This document shows, one piece after another, positions 16,578-24,252 of a stretch of DNA of 64,000 bases (the first letter of the stretch is position 1; every line of letters begins with the position of its first letter). The stretch is from the NCBI GenBank assembly GCA_027023425.1, contig JALVVL010000012.1:1-64000 (forward strand), read 5' to 3'. A program made the translations under genes and the position numbers. A model generated the notes under the pieces. It was not told where the DNA came from and made no database searches. It saw nothing but the letters and a program-made list of their open reading frames with translations. This stretch comes from Anaerolineales bacterium (GTDB lineage: Bacteria > Chloroflexota > Anaerolineae > Anaerolineales > DRMV01).

Positions 16578-17507
16578 GTGGGCAAAAAACGCTATTTACC
16601 CGTGCTTGTGCTCACAATGGGGGTATTGGCGGTCTCTACCGCTTCTATTTTCATTCGCTATGCCCAGCGAGAAGCGCCCTCTTTGATTATCGCCGCCTAT
16701 AGGCTCAGCATTGCTTCAGCAATTTTAGCCGTTCCTCTCGCCACACGGAATAAAAAGGCGCTTCTCGCTCTGTCGCGCCGAGATTTTCTCCTCGCTTTGG
16801 CCTCAGGTACTTTCCTTGCCATTCATTTTGCTTCGTGGATTTCATCTTTGGCTTACACCACTGTTGCAAGTTCAGTTGTGCTTGTTACAAGCACCCCGCT
16901 TTGGGTGGGGTTGCTTTCGCCGTTGGTGTTGGGCGAGCGCCTCACTTTGCCCATTTTGCTGGGCATGGCGGCTACGCTTACCGGCGGGATAGCCATTGCC
17001 CTCGGCGATGCTTGCGCCGGCGGGGTGTGCGCTTTGGGCTCTGCCTTGGCTGGTGGCGCGTTGTGGGGCGATTTTCTCGCTCTGGTCGGTGCATGGGCGG
17101 CGGCCGGTTATTTCCTTATCGGGCGGCATTTGCGCTCTAAAACCACCTTGTTGGTTTACATCGGCCTTACTTACGGAATGGCGGCCTTGGTGCTTGATGT
17201 TTTTGTTTTGCTTTTAAGGCAACCGATTTTTGGCTATAGCCTTCAGACTTATGCTTGGTTCGTGCTTTTGGCTTTAGTGCCTCAACTTGTAGGCCACACG
17301 TCTTTCAACTGGGCTTTGAAATACCTTTCGGCCGCCTTTGTAGCCATCACTTTGTTGGGGGAGCCGGTTGGTTCTACGCTTTTGGCTTATGTTTTTCTAA
17401 GCGAAACTCCCTCTCTGATGACGGTAATCGGTGCTATACTTATTTTAGGTGGCATTGCGGTGGCCTCGTTGCACGAAAAGAAGCCCCCTGTGCCCGAAGC
17501 GCCCTAA
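16578..17507 (+). CDS. EamA/DMT-family transporter
   Basis: A 309-residue protein with ten predicted TM helices in two EamA repeats (about 5-135 and 160-300). Typical features are FIRYAQREAPSLIIAAYRLSIA in the first repeat and FNWALKYLSAAFVAITLLGEPVGSTLLAYVFLSE in the second. These carriers export metabolites or amino acids; the substrate cannot be assigned. The GTG at 16578 (MGKKRYLP) is chosen because GAGGAGG lies 4 nt before it. The stop codon directly abuts a MITE-like element, whose apparent CTAA target duplication includes this stop. Confidence 0.85.
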   Translation: MGKKRYLPVLVLTMGVLAVSTASIFIRYAQREAPSLIIAAYRLSIASAILAVPLATRNKKALLALSRRDFLLALASGTFLAIHFASWISSLAYTTVASSVVLVTSTPLWVGLLSPLVLGERLTLPILLGMAATLTGGIAIALGDACAGGVCALGSALAGGALWGDFLALVGAWAAAGYFLIGRHLRSKTTLLVYIGLTYGMAALVLDVFVLLLRQPIFGYSLQTYAWFVLLALVPQLVGHTSFNWALKYLSAAFVAITLLGEPVGSTLLAYVFLSETPSLMTVIGAILILGGIAVASLHEKKPPVPEAP

Positions 17508-17766
17508 TGCATAATCAACCCGGATGTTGGGTTTAGGCTCTTCGACAATGCCCAGTCACCTGGCTTAATCTCTCCCTACCCCCGCTACGGCGAGGCCTCG
17601 CTTCCGCTCAGCCTGCCGTAGCCGCCCCCTTCCCTCCCTTACCAAGGGAGGGAAGGGGGCGGCTGAGCCGAGCGCCAGCGAGGCTCATCGGGGGATAGGT
17701 GAGATCTCACCACAAAGCGAGCGGATGACGCCTTCCGTAATGACCAAAATCTTGTTTGAGAATGCA
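17508..17766. mobile_element. 259-bp MITE-like element, copy 1
   Basis: It begins TGCATAATCAACCC and ends GTTTGAGAATGCA, giving imperfect terminal inverted repeats. CTAA occurs on both sides, suggesting a 4-bp target duplication. The centre holds a perfect 20-bp-arm hairpin (17621-17640 with 17644-17663, loop ACC) inside a longer imperfect palindrome from about 17563 to 17708. A second copy of the same 259-bp length is at 35092-35350. There is no ORF of note, so it is non-autonomous. Confidence 0.78.
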
Positions 17767-17784
17767 CTAACAAGGAGGTAAAAA

Positions 17785-17988
17785 ATGCAAATCCATTGCA
17801 CTTACTGCGGAGCGCCGTTGAATATCAGCCGCAAAGTGGCCGAGGCCGCGCTTGAAAAACTTTACGCGGAGGACCTCGCTTATTACGAGGTCCGTTGCCC
17901 CAAGTGCCGCAAGATGAATAAAATACCGCGCGAAGTGCTTTTGCGCGCCGTCCCCAATTGGAAGCCGCCCGCGCAGGCCGAAGACTAA
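17785..17988 (+). CDS. Small zinc-ribbon protein
   Basis: A 67-residue protein with two CxxC pairs, CTYCG near residues 5-9 and CPKCRK near 39-44, which should bind one zinc ion. A helical spacer (SRKVAEAALEKLYAEDLAYYEV) separates them. The AAGGAGGT Shine-Dalgarno (17772-17779) is followed by the ATG. The MITE-like element ends 18 nt upstream, so any promoter would lie within or before it. Function unknown; the fold suggests nucleic-acid or protein binding. Confidence 0.75.
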   Translation: MQIHCTYCGAPLNISRKVAEAALEKLYAEDLAYYEVRCPKCRKMNKIPREVLLRAVPNWKPPAQAED

Positions 17989-18020
17989 AGAGCGTGGTTC
18001 TACTTCACTTGTTTCGCTTG

Positions 18021-18045
18021 CCGCCGCGTTTTCACGCGGCGGTTT
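18021..18045 (+). terminator. Probable weak terminator hairpin
   Basis: CCGCCGCGT and ACGCGGCGG form a 9-bp stem with a 4-base loop, followed only by TTT. It lies between the zinc-ribbon gene and nnrE/nnrD. The U-tract is short, so attenuation rather than full termination is possible. Confidence 0.55.
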
Positions 18046-18072
18046 GCGCAGTTTTGCATTGGAGGTTCCCCC

Positions 18073-19656
18073 ATGAAAATTTCTCGCACTGCCGAAATGC
18101 GCTCGCTGGATAGAAGCGCCATTGAAAAATACGGTATCCCCGGCGTGATTTTGATGGAAAACGCCGGTGAGGCAACTTATTTCGTCATTCTCAAGGAATT
18201 TGGGGCAATCGGCAAGCGCTTTGTCGTGGTGTGCGGAACTGGGCACAACGGCGGCGATGGGCTGGTGGTTGCCCGCAAACTCTTTTCTATGCGCGCCGAT
18301 GTGCAGATTTTCTGCCTTGGCACTCCCGACCGCTTTGACGACACCGTCCGCTACCACTACCACATGGTAGAGCGCATTGGCATTCCGTTTATCAGTTTGC
18401 CCGGCGATGACCTTTCGCCGCTGCGCGAGGCACTCAAATCTGCAGACGCGGTGGTTGATGCTATTTTCGGCACCGGCCTTAGCCGTGAGGTGAAAGGGCG
18501 CTACGCCGAGGCAATCCGCCTGATAAACGCTTCCGCTAAGCCTGTTTTCAGCGTGGACATTCCATCGGGCGTGGCCGGCGATACCGGCGAGGTGATGGGC
18601 GTGGCGGTCAAAGCGACCTACACAGTTACCTACGGCTTGCCGAAGTGGGGCAATTTGCTTTACCCCGGCTTTGAGCGCTGCGGCCACTTGTTTGTGACCC
18701 ACATTTCCTTCCCGCCGCAGTTGTATGAGCGCGATGAAATTGCTGCTGAGGTGAACATGCCGCTTCCGCCGACGCCGCGCCCCCCCGATGGGCACAAGGG
18801 CACTTTTGGAAAGGTAATGTTTATCGCCGGTGCGGCGCGCTATCAGGGTGCGCCCTATTTTGCGGCGATGTCTTTCCTCAAAGCGGGCGGTGGGCTTTCT
18901 TACCTCGCCACCCCGCGCTCGGTTGCGCCTTTTATCGCCTCTAAGGGCAGCGAAATCGTCTTTTTGCCCCAGCCCGAGACCGCGGGCGGCAGCCTCTCTT
19001 ACGCCGCGCTGGATGGCTTGCTTGAAGCCGCCGAGGGAATGGACATGGCGGTGCTCGGCCCCGGCATTTCGCTGGATGAGGAAACTCAGCGTTTGGCGCG
19101 GGAACTGGTGGAGCGGTTGGCTTTGCCACTGGTAATTGACGGCGATGGCCTTACTGCGCTTGCCGGGCATACCGAAATTTTGCGCCGCCGCGCCGCGCCG
19201 ACCGCCCTCACCCCGCACCCGGGCGAGATGGCGCGCCTGCTTGGTATGCCCATGAAGGAAGTGCTTGCCAATCGCGTTGACCTCTTGCGCCAAGCCGCCG
19301 CCGATTGGAACGCTGTGGTGGTCTTCAAGGGCGCTCATTCGCTTATCGGCTACCCCGATGGGCGCATTTTCCTCAACCTCACGGGCAACGCGGGGATGGC
19401 AACGGCGGGCAGTGGCGATGTTCTTACGGGCACAATTGCCGCAATGCACGCGGCGCACCACTACGCTTTCCCCGAGGCCGTGCGGATGGGCGTTTTGATG
19501 CACGGTTTGGCCGGCGATAGCGCCGCCGCGGCTCTGGGCGAGGAGGGCGTGGTCGCAGGTGATATTCTTGCTTGCCTGCCCAATGCCATTCGCCGCTACC
19601 GCGCGGAATGGCAGGCAATGGCCGAGGGCTATTTCGGCAAAATCTCGGTGGTGTAG
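18073..19656 (+). CDS. nnrD: Bifunctional NAD(P)HX epimerase / ADP-dependent NAD(P)HX dehydratase
   Basis: A 527-residue repair enzyme. The N-terminal YjeF_N (NnrE) domain, about 1-215, has the motifs GVILMENAG, CGTGHNGGDGLVVAR and VDIPSGVAGDTGEV. The C-terminal ribokinase-like NnrD domain, about 230-520, has VLGPGI, VIDGDGL, TPHPGEMARLL and the Gly-rich NAGMATAGSGDVLTG with its catalytic Asp. Together they repair hydrated NADH and NADPH. GGAGG lies 8 nt upstream of the ATG. The downstream lipoprotein gene starts immediately after the stop, so the two are probably co-transcribed. Confidence 0.95.
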   Translation: MKISRTAEMRSLDRSAIEKYGIPGVILMENAGEATYFVILKEFGAIGKRFVVVCGTGHNGGDGLVVARKLFSMRADVQIFCLGTPDRFDDTVRYHYHMVERIGIPFISLPGDDLSPLREALKSADAVVDAIFGTGLSREVKGRYAEAIRLINASAKPVFSVDIPSGVAGDTGEVMGVAVKATYTVTYGLPKWGNLLYPGFERCGHLFVTHISFPPQLYERDEIAAEVNMPLPPTPRPPDGHKGTFGKVMFIAGAARYQGAPYFAAMSFLKAGGGLSYLATPRSVAPFIASKGSEIVFLPQPETAGGSLSYAALDGLLEAAEGMDMAVLGPGISLDEETQRLARELVERLALPLVIDGDGLTALAGHTEILRRRAAPTALTPHPGEMARLLGMPMKEVLANRVDLLRQAAADWNAVVVFKGAHSLIGYPDGRIFLNLTGNAGMATAGSGDVLTGTIAAMHAAHHYAFPEAVRMGVLMHGLAGDSAAAALGEEGVVAGDILACLPNAIRRYRAEWQAMAEGYFGKISVV

Positions 19657-20889
19657 ATGCGGCGGCTTGCGGTTTTGCTCGCGTTGTTTGGGCTTTTGAT
19701 TCTGGCGGGCTGTGGCGCGCACGCGTCAAGCCCGCCGGGCGCGCTTGCGCCTACTGCCCTTCTTTCCCCTACGCCTTTGCCGCCCTCTGCTACGCTAACT
19801 GCTTCCCCCTCGCCGACGGTTTCCCCTTCTCCGACGCTCTCTCCCACTCCCACGGCAACGCCCTCGCCGCGCCGGATACTCCCTCCGCCGCACGGCTACC
19901 TCTACCACGGCGTCTACCCGGGCGGCCGCACTGGTGAGGAAGACGACCTCACCTTGCAGGACTTGCGTTCATACGAGCGCGCCGCGGGCAAAGCCGCAGC
20001 GTGGGTCTATTTTTCGCATAACTGGTATCGCGGCCGCTCCTTCCCCCGCAAAACCGCCGAGTGGATTTGGAAAGCCGGAAGTGTGCCCTACATCCGCCTA
20101 ATGCTTCGCTCGTCACCGGAGGAAGACGTCGCTGACCCGCTTTTTACCCTTGCCGCCATCAACTCCGGCGAATTTGATGCCGACCTACGACGTTGGTGCG
20201 AAGGAGCCCGGGATTTTGGCTTCCCCCTGCTGGTGGAATACGGTACTGAGGTCAACGGCTCGTGGTTCCCGTGGAACGGTGCTTGGAATGGCGGAGGCCG
20301 CACCGATGGCTATGGCGACCCCAAATTCCCCGATGGGCCTGAGCGTTTTCGTGATGCTTACCGCCGCATTATCGGCATTTGCCGCGCTGTTGGCGCCGAC
20401 AACATCACTTGGGTTTTCCATCTCAACGACGACGATTACCCAGCCGCGCCGTGGAATCGGTTTGAGAATTATTACCCGGGCGATGCGTGGATTGACTGGA
20501 TCGGCATCAGCGTTTACGGCGCTCTGACGCCTTTTGATGAGGAATGCGATGATTTCCAAGCGGCATTAGATGCGGTTTACCCCCGTGTGGTGAAAATGGT
20601 GGATGCTGATAAGCCAATTTTTGTTGCTGAGTTTGGCGTTGCGGCTAACAACCCGCTTTGCAACCAAGAACGTTGGGCTGAACGGGCGCTGCGCTCTCTT
20701 ACTTCATCTCGCTGGCCGCGCATAATCGGCTTTTCGTGGTGGAACGAGTACTGGCAAAACGATGACGACCCTGCCCACGACACCACCATGCGTTTGCAAG
20801 ATAACCCTGCCCTTGCTGCCGTGTTTCGCAAATTCGTGGGAGCAAATCCGCGTGTGCTCGGCCGCGCGAGGTTCTATCCCGAGAGGTAG
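19657..20889 (+). CDS. Secreted lipoprotein with a GH26-like (beta-mannanase) domain
   Basis: A 410-residue protein. A lipoprotein signal is present (hydrophobic run to LILAGC, Cys near 21). A Ser/Thr/Pro-rich linker covers about 22-75. A catalytic-type domain follows, about 85-395. The segment LVEYGTEVNGSWFPWNG holds the likely acid/base Glu and PIFVAEFGVA the likely nucleophile, as in GH26 enzymes; WWNEYW also fits. It probably cleaves beta-mannan-type polysaccharide or own-surface glycan. The ATG directly follows the nnrD stop codon. Confidence 0.8.
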   Translation: MRRLAVLLALFGLLILAGCGAHASSPPGALAPTALLSPTPLPPSATLTASPSPTVSPSPTLSPTPTATPSPRRILPPPHGYLYHGVYPGGRTGEEDDLTLQDLRSYERAAGKAAAWVYFSHNWYRGRSFPRKTAEWIWKAGSVPYIRLMLRSSPEEDVADPLFTLAAINSGEFDADLRRWCEGARDFGFPLLVEYGTEVNGSWFPWNGAWNGGGRTDGYGDPKFPDGPERFRDAYRRIIGICRAVGADNITWVFHLNDDDYPAAPWNRFENYYPGDAWIDWIGISVYGALTPFDEECDDFQAALDAVYPRVVKMVDADKPIFVAEFGVAANNPLCNQERWAERALRSLTSSRWPRIIGFSWWNEYWQNDDDPAHDTTMRLQDNPALAAVFRKFVGANPRVLGRARFYPER

Positions 20890-20916
20890 GGGGATGGTGT
20901 TGCTGTGCCCATAAAA

Positions 20917-21348
20917 TCAGCGTTGGTTTCTTTTGCCTTGGCTGATTCGCTCTATCTCTTCCAGCAATTCAGCCAGGTTGGGGCGTTCAAACTTTATATT
21001 CGGTGCAGGAACGCGATTCCTCTTGATATCAGGTGGCACGTGTTTGTGATGTGGGTACGTTTCCGCTAACGCCGGATCGTTGGGGTGTGGAAAGTCGTCG
21101 TACCAGTAAAGCCGCTTATCACCATGATACACCTCGTATCCATACGAAACTATTAAGCCCACTTCAAAATCAATCTCTTCTCGCACCCGTAGCCGATATC
21201 CTCCATCTAAAAACATTTCCCCCTCTACAATGCCCATGTATTTGCTTATGCTCCATACCGTCACTGTTGACCGTTTCACCCCAAAACGCTCTATCAAGTT
21301 AGCCACATAACGGCTATATGCTTCCAGTGACTTCAACTCTTCGCTCAT
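20917..21348 (-). CDS. TumE-like (DUF6516) putative toxin
   Basis: A 143-residue protein resembling the DUF6516/TumE toxin-antitoxin family. The beta-rich centre reads [36 protein letters not shown], then [13 protein letters not shown] at the C-terminus; the PHPNDP and PHHKH motifs are the hallmark. The gene starts 1 nt after the stop of a small upstream gene that could encode the antitoxin. The toxin's molecular activity is not established from sequence. Confidence 0.75.
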   Translation of the reverse strand: MSEELKSLEAYSRYVANLIERFGVKRSTVTVWSISKYMGIVEGEMFLDGGYRLRVREEIDFEVGLIVSYGYEVYHGDKRLYWYDDFPHPNDPALAETYPHHKHVPPDIKRNRVPAPNIKFERPNLAELLEEIERISQGKRNQR

Positions 21349-21349
21349 A

Positions 21350-21619
21350 TCAATATGCTGGCTGGTACCTTATTGTTTGGGCTAAGTCTTGTGTTTTCAA
21401 CTGCTGATCATATGCCCTTTTCCGCCTTAGCCACACCTCATATATGCCTTTCCAGCGGCTAAAATCTGTTCTTGTTTCATCATATTCATCATATTCCTCT
21501 AAAAGACCAGCCATCAGCGCGGCATAGAAATCTTCGCTTAGTACACCATATTTCTCTTCATATAGTGATAAGCGCCTCTCTAACAATTTCATTTCAAGCA
21601 CTAATTCGTAGGTGTTCAT
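21350..21619 (-). CDS. Small alpha-helical protein, candidate antitoxin
   Basis: An 89-residue protein, mostly helical and acidic ([20 protein letters not shown], then [21 protein letters not shown]). I do not recognise the family. The ATG at 21619 has GGAGAG 6 nt upstream and is preferred over a longer start at 21646. It lies 1 nt upstream of the TumE-like gene, the usual order for an antitoxin gene. Assignment as antitoxin rests on context only. Confidence 0.6.
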   Translation of the reverse strand: MNTYELVLEMKLLERRLSLYEEKYGVLSEDFYAALMAGLLEEYDEYDETRTDFSRWKGIYEVWLRRKRAYDQQLKTQDLAQTIRYQPAY

Positions 21620-21675
21620 TTTGCTCTCTCCGCTAAACCCGTTCAAATTCTCGGATTCAAGGTTATAGCAATTTC

Positions 21676-21681
21676 ATTATA
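21676..21681 (-). promoter_or_regulatory. -10 box (TATAAT) for the toxin-antitoxin pair
   Basis: A perfect TATAAT on the minus strand, about 57 nt before the candidate antitoxin start. No strong -35 hexamer is seen. The leader between them has no clear operator palindrome. Confidence 0.5.
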
Positions 21682-21762
21682 CTACGGGATACCTGCCCGA
21701 AATCTTATCGCTGGATGTTTAGCCTTGCTCTTGCCACTGTGCTATTACTTCCCGAAATATCT

Positions 21763-24075
21763 TCATGGCACGCAGTAGATTATGAAATCTCTGCCCGGCA
21801 CGTGCGACACAAACTTTTTCACAATGCCGTTGGGGTAAGTGTGCTGGAGGGCATTTAGCGAATCTTTGTCTTCTGGTTTGAGCAGGAAAAGTTTTGGCGC
21901 GGGTATTGTTTTGGTTTCGTTTAGGTGCTCGCGGGGCAGTGCGTAGTCGGTAATTTTGGGGAATACACCGGCGTTGATTGCCACAAGCCTTGTGTCAACC
22001 CAGTAGGGGTAGGGGATTACCCACGCGCGGTCTGGCGCACCAACCGATTCGTAAAAGCCGCGGATGACGTGCCCCATTTCCGAAGTGTTCCATGCCCCGG
22101 CGCGAAATTCTTGGTTGTACTGCTTGAACACGAGGTTGTAGTTTGCGCGGATTGATATTAGCATCAGCCCCGCTATCAGCGCCCAAAAGACGACTTTACC
22201 CGCCCGTTTGCCGCCGCTCGTGGTGAGGCTTCGCTGCAGGCTTACAATGCCGAGCGCTGTGATGATGAAGATGGGGATGTAGGCCGCGCCGGTGCGGTTT
22301 AGGCATGGGTTTTCGTTGGGAAAGGCCAGCGAAAGAATTGAAGGGAGCATTAGGAAAGGCACGCTGAGGAGCAGGAAAAGGTCTTCCCAGCGGCGCTTTC
22401 GGGCGTAATGCACCAGCGCCGTTACCGTGCCGAGGGCGTAGAGGGCGGCGCTTACCCAATCTAATGCTGGCCTGTGGGGAATTGAATGCACCCAAATGAC
22501 GCCGTTATCCCAAAATGGCATTATCCATGCTTTGAAAAGGTTGCTGAGGAAGATCATGAATGGGTTACCCGGGTAAGGGCGCTCCACTTGGCCTAAGCGG
22601 GTGGCGCCGCGGTAGAAAAACATCTGCCAGTTGCTCAGCATGTAGCGGAAAAGCGGCAGGAAGACAATGAAGGAAAACAGCGCCACAATGGCAATGCCTA
22701 CGACGGCGCGCTCGCGTTTTTGCCCCTTCTTTTCGTGCAGCCAGTACAGCAGGAGGGCGAGCAATACCGTGAGTGGCATCAGGCGGAAGGGCGAATAGCC
22801 GTGCACGCCCATTCCCAAGAAAATGCCTGCCCAAATGTAATCGTTGCGGCGGCCACGGTGGAGGGCACGCACCAGAAAATACAGGGTGGGCGCGGCGAAG
22901 GCAGGGTAGAGTGTGAAGCGAAGTGCGACCCGGCTTATCACATTCGGCCAGTAGGCAATTGCGGTCAGCAAAGTTGCCCAAAAGCCTACCCATTTGCCGC
23001 CGATTTCCTTCCCCAAAAGGTAGATGAACGGCAAAGCCAGCACCCCCATGGTGGCGGTGCCGATTTTTAGCGCTAAGAACGAAAACGGCACGCCCAGACA
23101 GCGGATGACGCACGCGGTGAGGTACATTTGGATTGCTTCGCGCCCCGTGTTACGCGGGAAGAAAATGCGGTGTTTGCCCGCGAGCACATCTGCCACATCC
23201 AACAGTTTTTCGGCGTGGTCTGAAAACATTTCCGCGGGGACGCTCCTGAGGTGCCAATACCGGAAAAACAGCGCCAGTGCCCCCAAGCCCACCAGTGCCA
23301 CATGCCACCATGTTATGCGCCATTCCCACTCGCCGCGTTTGACGGCCTTCCACAGTTTGGGCAGTTGTGCGGGGTTCCAGAAAGCCGCTGCCGTGCTGAG
23401 TATGCCAATTCCCCACATGGTGATGTTGAAGGTGGTGAAGCGGTTGCCGCCGAATGCGAGGAAGGCTATTGCCGAAGCCGCTATGCCGATAATCAAAAAA
23501 GCCGTCCGTACGTGAATTGGGCCGTCTTCGCGGCCTTCCCATTTCCATTTGGGGAAGGCGGGCAGTTCCCAATTATGGCTGCGGGCGGCTATGCCCAAAA
23601 GCGCCAAGGCCAAGGCGTAAATTGCCAGCGCCAAACCCCAATTTCGCCCGGGCGGCTCAATTGTGCGTTGGGCAATTAGCATCAGGATGACTGCACCCAG
23701 CAATGCCCACGGCAATGGCTTGCTCGGCTGGGGCTTTTCTTTTGTTTCGGCGGGCTGTGCAGTTGGCGCAGAGGGCGCTTTGGGCGGCGCGGTGACCAGT
23801 TGCTTTTGGAACGATGGGGCAGTTGGCCGGAAGGCTTCTGCGATTTCGCCCTCGGCGCTCGGCTTGGGGGGCTTGCTTGGTGCGGTTTCTGCTTCTGCGA
23901 TTTTTGCTTCGGGCTGGGTTTGCGTGGCGGTTTCTTCGCCGGCGCGGACCTCTGCCCAAATTAGCGAGGCTTCTTCGTCGTTGATTGGTTGCCAGCCGCG
24001 CGGCCGGACTTTCTCCGGCACGCGTGCGGCCAGCCGGCCTTTGATGTAGTCTAAGAGGCTGATCTCTTCCGGCAT
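21763..24075 (-). CDS. Large polytopic GT39-like glycosyltransferase
   Basis: A 770-residue protein. The cytoplasmic N-terminus (1-130) is rich in Pro/Ala/Glu and likely disordered. About fifteen TM segments follow. The first large loop of the catalytic core has FRYWHLRSVPAEMFSDHAEKLLDV, with the acidic residues typical of PMT/GT39 proteins, and the GREAIQMYL segment is also family-like. It probably transfers a sugar from a polyprenyl-phosphate donor to an exported acceptor. The ATG at 24075 has GAGGG 4 nt upstream and is preferred to a TTG at 24093. It is divergent from the fluoride-riboswitch gene. Confidence 0.78.
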   Translation of the reverse strand: MPEEISLLDYIKGRLAARVPEKVRPRGWQPINDEEASLIWAEVRAGEETATQTQPEAKIAEAETAPSKPPKPSAEGEIAEAFRPTAPSFQKQLVTAPPKAPSAPTAQPAETKEKPQPSKPLPWALLGAVILMLIAQRTIEPPGRNWGLALAIYALALALLGIAARSHNWELPAFPKWKWEGREDGPIHVRTAFLIIGIAASAIAFLAFGGNRFTTFNITMWGIGILSTAAAFWNPAQLPKLWKAVKRGEWEWRITWWHVALVGLGALALFFRYWHLRSVPAEMFSDHAEKLLDVADVLAGKHRIFFPRNTGREAIQMYLTACVIRCLGVPFSFLALKIGTATMGVLALPFIYLLGKEIGGKWVGFWATLLTAIAYWPNVISRVALRFTLYPAFAAPTLYFLVRALHRGRRNDYIWAGIFLGMGVHGYSPFRLMPLTVLLALLLYWLHEKKGQKRERAVVGIAIVALFSFIVFLPLFRYMLSNWQMFFYRGATRLGQVERPYPGNPFMIFLSNLFKAWIMPFWDNGVIWVHSIPHRPALDWVSAALYALGTVTALVHYARKRRWEDLFLLLSVPFLMLPSILSLAFPNENPCLNRTGAAYIPIFIITALGIVSLQRSLTTSGGKRAGKVVFWALIAGLMLISIRANYNLVFKQYNQEFRAGAWNTSEMGHVIRGFYESVGAPDRAWVIPYPYWVDTRLVAINAGVFPKITDYALPREHLNETKTIPAPKLFLLKPEDKDSLNALQHTYPNGIVKKFVSHVPGRDFIIYCVP

Positions 24076-24117
24076 GTTTCCCTCAGGTGTCAAGCGTCAC
24101 TTTTGCATAGTTTACGG

Positions 24118-24145
24118 TTGCAAATTTTACCACTCTGTTTATAAT
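24118..24145 (+). promoter_or_regulatory. Promoter TTGCAA-16-TATAAT driving the fluoride riboswitch
   Basis: A -35 hexamer TTGCAA (24118-24123) and a perfect -10 hexamer TATAAT (24140-24145), 16 nt apart. The predicted start site is within a base or two of 24152, where the riboswitch aptamer begins. Confidence 0.75.
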
Positions 24146-24151
24146 TGCGAT

Positions 24152-24198
24152 GGCGATGAGGCTCGCCTTAAACGCCTTATGGCTGATGGCCTCTACCC
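24152..24198 (+). promoter_or_regulatory. Fluoride riboswitch (crcB motif) aptamer
   Basis: The order of elements matches the fluoride aptamer. Hairpin GGCG (24152-24155) with CGCC (24164-24167) has loop ATGAGGCT. Then comes the TTAAAC joiner, the small stem GCC/GGC (24174-24176 with 24181-24183), and the conserved TGATGGCCTCTACC tail (24184-24197). Loop bases GAGGC (24158-24162) can pair with GCCTC (24189-24193) as the known pseudoknot. The sequence closely resembles the Thermotoga petrophila fluoride riboswitch as I remember it. Fluoride binding should stabilise the pseudoknot and turn the downstream gene on. Confidence 0.9.
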
Positions 24199-24217
24199 GT
24201 GGCGGTAGGGGCTTTTT
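24189..24217 (+). terminator. Fluoride-controlled intrinsic terminator
   Basis: GCCTCTACC (24189-24197) pairs with GGTAGGGGC (24204-24212), followed by TTTTT. The 5' arm is the same stretch used by the aptamer pseudoknot, so the two structures exclude each other, as expected of a transcriptional ON switch. Confidence 0.88.
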
Positions 24218-24252
24218 GTGTTCAGTACTCCACGGCATCGTAGGAGGCGATT

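Noticed and set aside
17767-19722. A 651-codon open frame on the minus strand
   Set aside because: It is the antisense of nnrE/nnrD, whose plus-strand product has complete YjeF_N and NnrD motifs. The minus-strand product has no recognisable motif and is a by-product of GC-rich codon use.
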